Source: Crocinitomicaceae bacterium (GTDB lineage Bacteria > Bacteroidota > Bacteroidia > Flavobacteriales_D > Crocinitomicaceae). Taken from it: DNA of 64,000 nucleotides. Under the pieces are notes generated by a model, which was not told where the DNA came from, ran no database searches, and saw only the letters and a program-made list of their open reading frames with translations. Below are positions 60,447 to 64,000 of the stretch, one piece after another. A program made the position numbers and the translations under genes. Numbering within the stretch: position 1 is the first letter of the stretch; every line of letters begins with the position of its first letter. Where the stretch lies: the NCBI GenBank assembly GCA_021325675.1, contig JAJTCM010000004.1:220043-284042 (forward strand). Direction: 5' to 3'.

Positions 60447-61454
60447 TTATGAAAGTATTTCCAGCTTCCAATCCGGGATATGTTCAAAGCGGTGTACCAG
60501 GCGAAAAGGCTTTCCTTCGAGGGTATAATAATTTCCAACACAATACGGGTTCGTTAAGGAAGATTCCCCGAGCCCTATTTCATGTCCGCCAAAGGTTTTA
60601 AGGGTTGTGAAGATGCAGATGTCGGGCTTTGTTTTCGAAAGCTTTTCCGGAAAAACGAAATGTGTGCTGTTAAAACGGAAGCTTCCACTCCTGACTTGTT
60701 CTGAAAAATTGAAATCTTTTGTCAGTGAAAAAAGCGGCCCGCTATATTCCGCTGTGCCAGGTTTTCCATCGGAGCTGTCTTTTTGGTTGTCAAAATACGG
60801 CTCGTCTCCCAGGGCGCAGTAAGCAAGGTCCAGCCGGATTTCTTCGGGGACCATGATCCCGTTAGGATGAAGCTGGGGCGCCAGGTTGGCAGCGATCCGC
60901 AATTGGGGTTCACGGAGCAGGGCGTTGAACATCGTTTCACTGATCAGCAGATGGAAGGTTTCCGGGCTTTTATATTGGATGGCATCTTCCTCCAGGAAAG
61001 TAATTTTATCCTTGTTCAAGCCAAGGGTTTCGCTCCATGCCCGGGCGTGCTTAACCGAGAGTGGATTAATTTCCAGTAAGCTGCACTTTAAGCTGCTGTT
61101 ATCAAAAAGCGGTAAAACCGGGAACAGGAGTGTTGCGTAAGGTCCGCAGCCGGCATACAGGACCCGGATTTCCTGGTCAGGGAAACGCAGCAGGATTTCC
61201 CGGATAGCGTGATAAACCCCTTTGATCAGGCGTGCGGTCCGAAGTGATTCATGTATGCAAATTGCGGCATGATAGGTTGAAAGGGCAACACCGCCCCGAA
61301 GGGTAATTTCCGTAGAATCTTCCTGCTGGTTCACCGCATAAGGCGAATTTTCAGTGAAAAAAGCAGATAAAGCCCTGGCAGCTGCAATTTCTTCCGCTTC
61401 ATTTGCGGATTCAATCAGCATCCGGGAAATTGGTTTAAGTTTTTCTTGTAACAT
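60447..61454 (-). CDS. SAM-dependent methyltransferase with arginine-methyltransferase-like motifs
   Basis: Product of 335 residues. SAM motif I is VLYAGCGPYATLLF (98-111) and an acidic residue follows in SLLEINP (Glu128). Beyond that, several features recall protein arginine methyltransferases: SETMFNALLRE (172-182) has the same spacing as the PRMT double-Glu loop SExMxxxLLxE; NGIMVPEEIRLDL (198-210) looks like the PRMT strand after the GG-x-P turn; and STHFVFP (263-269) stands where PRMTs have the THW loop. The N-terminal ~90 residues are helical. It converges on the tail-collar array and may modify its products, which is inference; a small-molecule substrate is equally possible. Confidence 0.72.
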   Translation of the reverse strand: MLQEKLKPISRMLIESANEAEEIAAARALSAFFTENSPYAVNQQEDSTEITLRGGVALSTYHAAICIHESLRTARLIKGVYHAIREILLRFPDQEIRVLYAGCGPYATLLFPVLPLFDNSSLKCSLLEINPLSVKHARAWSETLGLNKDKITFLEEDAIQYKSPETFHLLISETMFNALLREPQLRIAANLAPQLHPNGIMVPEEIRLDLAYCALGDEPYFDNQKDSSDGKPGTAEYSGPLFSLTKDFNFSEQVRSGSFRFNSTHFVFPEKLSKTKPDICIFTTLKTFGGHEIGLGESSLTNPYCVGNYYTLEGKPFRLVHRFEHIPDWKLEILS

Positions 61455-61609
61455 CAGCTAAACGTTTAGTACCGATAAAGATAGTTTGAAATTCAAAATA
61501 AAAGTAGGTATTTATACCTGTTTTACCTGAAAATCAAGTAAATATTTGCAATTTTTCTAGGTGTGTTCAGATTAAATGCATACTATTGTGACCTCAAAAC
61601 ACTTTACTT

Positions 61610-64000
61610 ATGAAAAATCTATTACTATTCTTTACCCTGTTTTTACTCATCGGGTCAACACAGGCAATATTCGGTCAGACAACTGAGCTATTTGAAACCG
61701 AAGCTCATAATTCTACATCATTTACCGACAACACCCAGGTTTTTAACATCACTTCGCAGGCCCGCGGACCTTTTGATGTGCAGGCGGGCTTTGCCGGCTT
61801 TGGATGGAACGGTTCCAATCCCGACAATGTATTCATCGACAATGATACCTACGCGGCAGGCGGTTTCCCTATTGGCTTTACCATTGAAAGTGCCGGGGAC
61901 ATTCCTTTTATAGTGAACAGTTTTTGGGCGTATCTCTCGGATCACAATGCCAATGTAGCTGTGAGCGGGACACTTACGTTAACCGGAAAACTCGGCGGAG
62001 CAACCGTTTATACTGCAAGCCAGAGCTCGGGCTTTAACCAGGATGGGGGTGTAAATAACGGTTTTTCCTTAATCAACCTGGCAACATTCGGCTCCCAGAA
62101 CAATGCCGGTAAGCCGATTGATGAATTAGTGATTACTACAACGAATAACTTCAATTATGTAGCTTTGGATGCTTTCAACTGGACAGTTACCGCGCCGGAG
62201 GCTAACATTAGAGGAAATACGGTTTCGATTGTAGACGGTGACTCAAGTCCTTCGGCGGGAGATCATTCCGATTTTGGCAGTCAATCTGTTTGTTCCGGGA
62301 CCATTGTCCGTACGTATACGATTGAGAATACCGGAACACGGGCCATGACGGTTACAAATGCTGTTATCAGCGGGACACATGCGGGTGATTTTACAGTGAG
62401 CACCACTCCGCCATCTTCCATTGCGGCCGGTGGTTCAGGGACTTTCCAGGTGACCTTCAATCCTTCAGCAACCGGAACACGATCAGCTACGGTTACGGTC
62501 AATTGCAGTGATGCCAACGAAGCAGCTTACGATTTTGCCATCCAGGGAACCGGCCAGGATCCCGAGGCCAACGTTCAGGGGAATTCCACTACGATTGCTG
62601 ACGGCGATGCCACCCCAACATCTACCGATCATACGGATTTCGGCAGTACTTCGGTTTGCTCAGGAACAGTTATTCGTACTTATACAATTCAGAATTCAGG
62701 AACTTCAAACCTGACAATAGCTTCTTTAACGATTGGCGGAACAAACGCGGGTGATTTCAGTATTACTGCCAGCCCTTCCAGCCCGGTTTCAGCGGCCGGC
62801 TCAACGACTTTCCAGGTGACTTTCAACCCAACGGCTTCCGGAACGCGTTCAGCGGATATTTCTTTCACAACGAATGACTGTGACGAAGCAACTTATAATT
62901 TCAACATATCGGGAACAGGGCAGGACCCGGAAATCAACGTTCAGGGGAACTCCAATTCTATTACTGACGGCGACGTAACACCAAGCTCCACAGATCATAC
63001 CGATTTCGGCAGCCAGGATATGTGTTCAGGAACAATTGTTCGCACATTCACCATTCAGAATACAGGAAGCTCTAACCTTACTTTGGGTACAGTTAACATT
63101 GGCGGAACACATGCCTCTGATTTTACAGTAACGGCAACCCCATCCACCCCTGTTTCGGCGGCCGGCTCAACAACTTTCCAGGTGACATTTAATCCTTCCG
63201 CTTCAGGAACGCGCTCTGCAGATATTTCCTTCACGACAAACGATTGTGATGAAGCGACCTATAATTTTAACATCCAGGGAACCGGAACAAACGGAACCCC
63301 GGTGGCTGATGATCCGGCTGATGTGACGGCGTGTGATTCTTACGAGCTTTTGCCATTGACTGTAGGAAACTATTTCACTGGCCCGGGCGGAACAGGAACA
63401 GCTTTGAGCGCAGGAAATATGATTACTTCGTCTCAGACAATTTATGTGTACGCTGTGAACGGATCTTGTTCAAATGAAAACAGCTTCCTGATTACCATCA
63501 ACACTACGCCGGTTGCCGACGATCCTGCAGATGTAACAGCGTGTGATTCGTATGAGCTTCTGCCATTGACTGTAGGTAACTATTTCACTGGCCCTGGCGG
63601 AACAGGAACAGCTTTGAGCGCAGGAAATATGATTACTTCGTCTCAGACAATTTATGTGTACGCAGAAACAGGAACAACACCTAACTGCACGGACGAAAAC
63701 AGCTTTGATATTACGATCAACACAAGTCCTGTTGCCGACGATCCAGCTGATGTAACGGCGTGCGATTCGTATGAGCTTCTGCCATTGACTGTAGGAAACT
63801 ATTTCACTGGCCCGGGCGGAACAGGAACAGCTTTGAGCGCAGGAAATATGATTACTTCGTCGCAGACAATTTATGTGTATGCTGAAACGGGAACAACACC
63901 AAACTGTACGGACGAAAACAGCTTTGATGTAACCATCAACGCAACTCCGGTTGCCGACGATCCTGCCGATGTATCGAATTGCGGCCCGTATACGCTTCCT
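61610..64000 (+). CDS. Giant repeat surface protein with choice-of-anchor-D modules, 5' part
   Basis: The frame is open from the ATG at 61610 to the right edge (about 797 codons, no stop), so the gene is truncated by the window. Signal peptide 1-23 (LLLFFTLFLLIGSTQAIFG). Residues ~25-195 form a beta-rich N-domain (GPFDVQAGFAGFGWNGSNPD). Then three ~122-residue choice-of-anchor D / Hydin-like modules with the repeated TFQVTFNP and the CSGTxxRTxTIxNxG lead, followed by near-identical ~73-residue units beginning VADDPADVTACDSYELL. Proteins of this build are usually T9SS-exported adhesins or matrix proteins, with the sorting domain at the far end, here not visible. Confidence 0.88.
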   Translation, partial: MKNLLLFFTLFLLIGSTQAIFGQTTELFETEAHNSTSFTDNTQVFNITSQARGPFDVQAGFAGFGWNGSNPDNVFIDNDTYAAGGFPIGFTIESAGDIPFIVNSFWAYLSDHNANVAVSGTLTLTGKLGGATVYTASQSSGFNQDGGVNNGFSLINLATFGSQNNAGKPIDELVITTTNNFNYVALDAFNWTVTAPEANIRGNTVSIVDGDSSPSAGDHSDFGSQSVCSGTIVRTYTIENTGTRAMTVTNAVISGTHAGDFTVSTTPPSSIAAGGSGTFQVTFNPSATGTRSATVTVNCSDANEAAYDFAIQGTGQDPEANVQGNSTTIADGDATPTSTDHTDFGSTSVCSGTVIRTYTIQNSGTSNLTIASLTIGGTNAGDFSITASPSSPVSAAGSTTFQVTFNPTASGTRSADISFTTNDCDEATYNFNISGTGQDPEINVQGNSNSITDGDVTPSSTDHTDFGSQDMCSGTIVRTFTIQNTGSSNLTLGTVNIGGTHASDFTVTATPSTPVSAAGSTTFQVTFNPSASGTRSADISFTTNDCDEATYNFNIQGTGTNGTPVADDPADVTACDSYELLPLTVGNYFTGPGGTGTALSAGNMITSSQTIYVYAVNGSCSNENSFLITINTTPVADDPADVTACDSYELLPLTVGNYFTGPGGTGTALSAGNMITSSQTIYVYAETGTTPNCTDENSFDITINTSPVADDPADVTACDSYELLPLTVGNYFTGPGGTGTALSAGNMITSSQTIYVYAETGTTPNCTDENSFDVTINATPVADDPADVSNCGPYTLP
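62198..63290 (+). repeat. three choice-of-anchor-D modules (366-base period)
   Basis: Units start at 62198, 62564 and 62930, exactly 366 bases apart. Modules 2 and 3 are more alike than either is to 1. Each carries a cysteine at the start and one near the end, likely forming a disulphide. Confidence 0.85.
63299..64000 (+). repeat. near-identical ~219-base tandem repeats running off the window
   Basis: Units start at 63299, 63509, 63728 and 63947 (periods 210, 219, 219). A core of about 100 bases (LLPLTVGNYF through MITSSQTIYVYA) is almost base-identical in the first three units, including silent positions, pointing to recent duplication or gene conversion. The fourth unit begins to diverge (SNCGPYTLP). 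Confidence 0.88.

Noticed and set aside
63299..64000. CRISPR-like regular repeats
   Set aside because: The repeats are long, in frame and coding, without spacers; they are protein repeats.

Overview
The window looks like chromosomal DNA of a Bacteroidota bacterium, most likely a flavobacterium-like member (a Fluviicola/Crocinitomicaceae-type relative is my guess, not proven). The signs are secreted proteins with Por/T9SS type A C-terminal sorting domains, the Bacteroidota promoter pattern TTTG-N18/19-TAnnTTTG in front of many genes, a SusC-like TonB receptor paired with a DUF4249 lipoprotein, DUF2795 and DUF4301 proteins, GEVED domains and very short leaders. Overall base composition is moderate (mid-40s % GC by eye) with AT-rich intergenic DNA. 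I see no tRNA, rRNA, CRISPR array, transposase or integrase.

Region 1 (1-21.8 kb) is mixed housekeeping: the end of a T9SS cargo protein; a GT2 / geranylgeranyl-reductase-like / HAD phosphatase / MORN-repeat operon; DUF2795; a PduO-type cobalamin adenosyltransferase; an O-methyltransferase-like protein; DUF4301; MiaE; HisS followed directly by a histidine ammonia-lyase; a polysaccharide deacetylase plus GNAT pair; an M1 aminopeptidase lipoprotein; a second MORN protein; a thioesterase; a full-length FlaA1/WbpM-type dehydratase; a FemAB-like protein and a CYTH phosphatase.

Region 2 (21.8-44.9 kb) is a Wzx/Wzy-type exopolysaccharide/capsule locus on the + strand. It holds a Wza-like SLBB export protein, RmlA-RmlC-RmlB without an RmlD, a WbpP-like 4-epimerase, a Wzz-like protein without a kinase domain, WecB and WecC (UDP-ManNAcA), flippase, polymerase, two GT4 enzymes, a hexapeptide acyltransferase, two lyase-like proteins (beta-helix and heparinase II/III), a PglD/PglE/PglF-like set for a 2,4-diacetamido-2,4,6-trideoxyhexose, and two phosphoglycosyl transferases in tandem. 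Most genes overlap or nearly touch, so they probably form one or two long operons; a 266-bp leader at 26.7-26.96 kb separates the rml part from the rest.

Region 3 (45-52 kb) is housekeeping and envelope: an abundant-type OmpA with TSP3 repeats, PurM, release factor 1, a TonB-dependent receptor and its DUF4249 lipoprotein.

Region 4 (52-64 kb) is accessory: a 1320-residue M43 metalloprotease with two GEVED domains, three tandem C-terminal repeats and a T9SS signal; then six tandem tail-collar (microcystin-dependent-protein-like) paralogs arranged 3+3, with the first and fourth preceded by the same promoter/leader; then a convergent methyltransferase with arginine-methyltransferase-like motifs; and finally the 5' part of a giant repeat protein that runs off the window. 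The tail-collar array with its methyltransferase neighbour is the best candidate here for an undescribed system.
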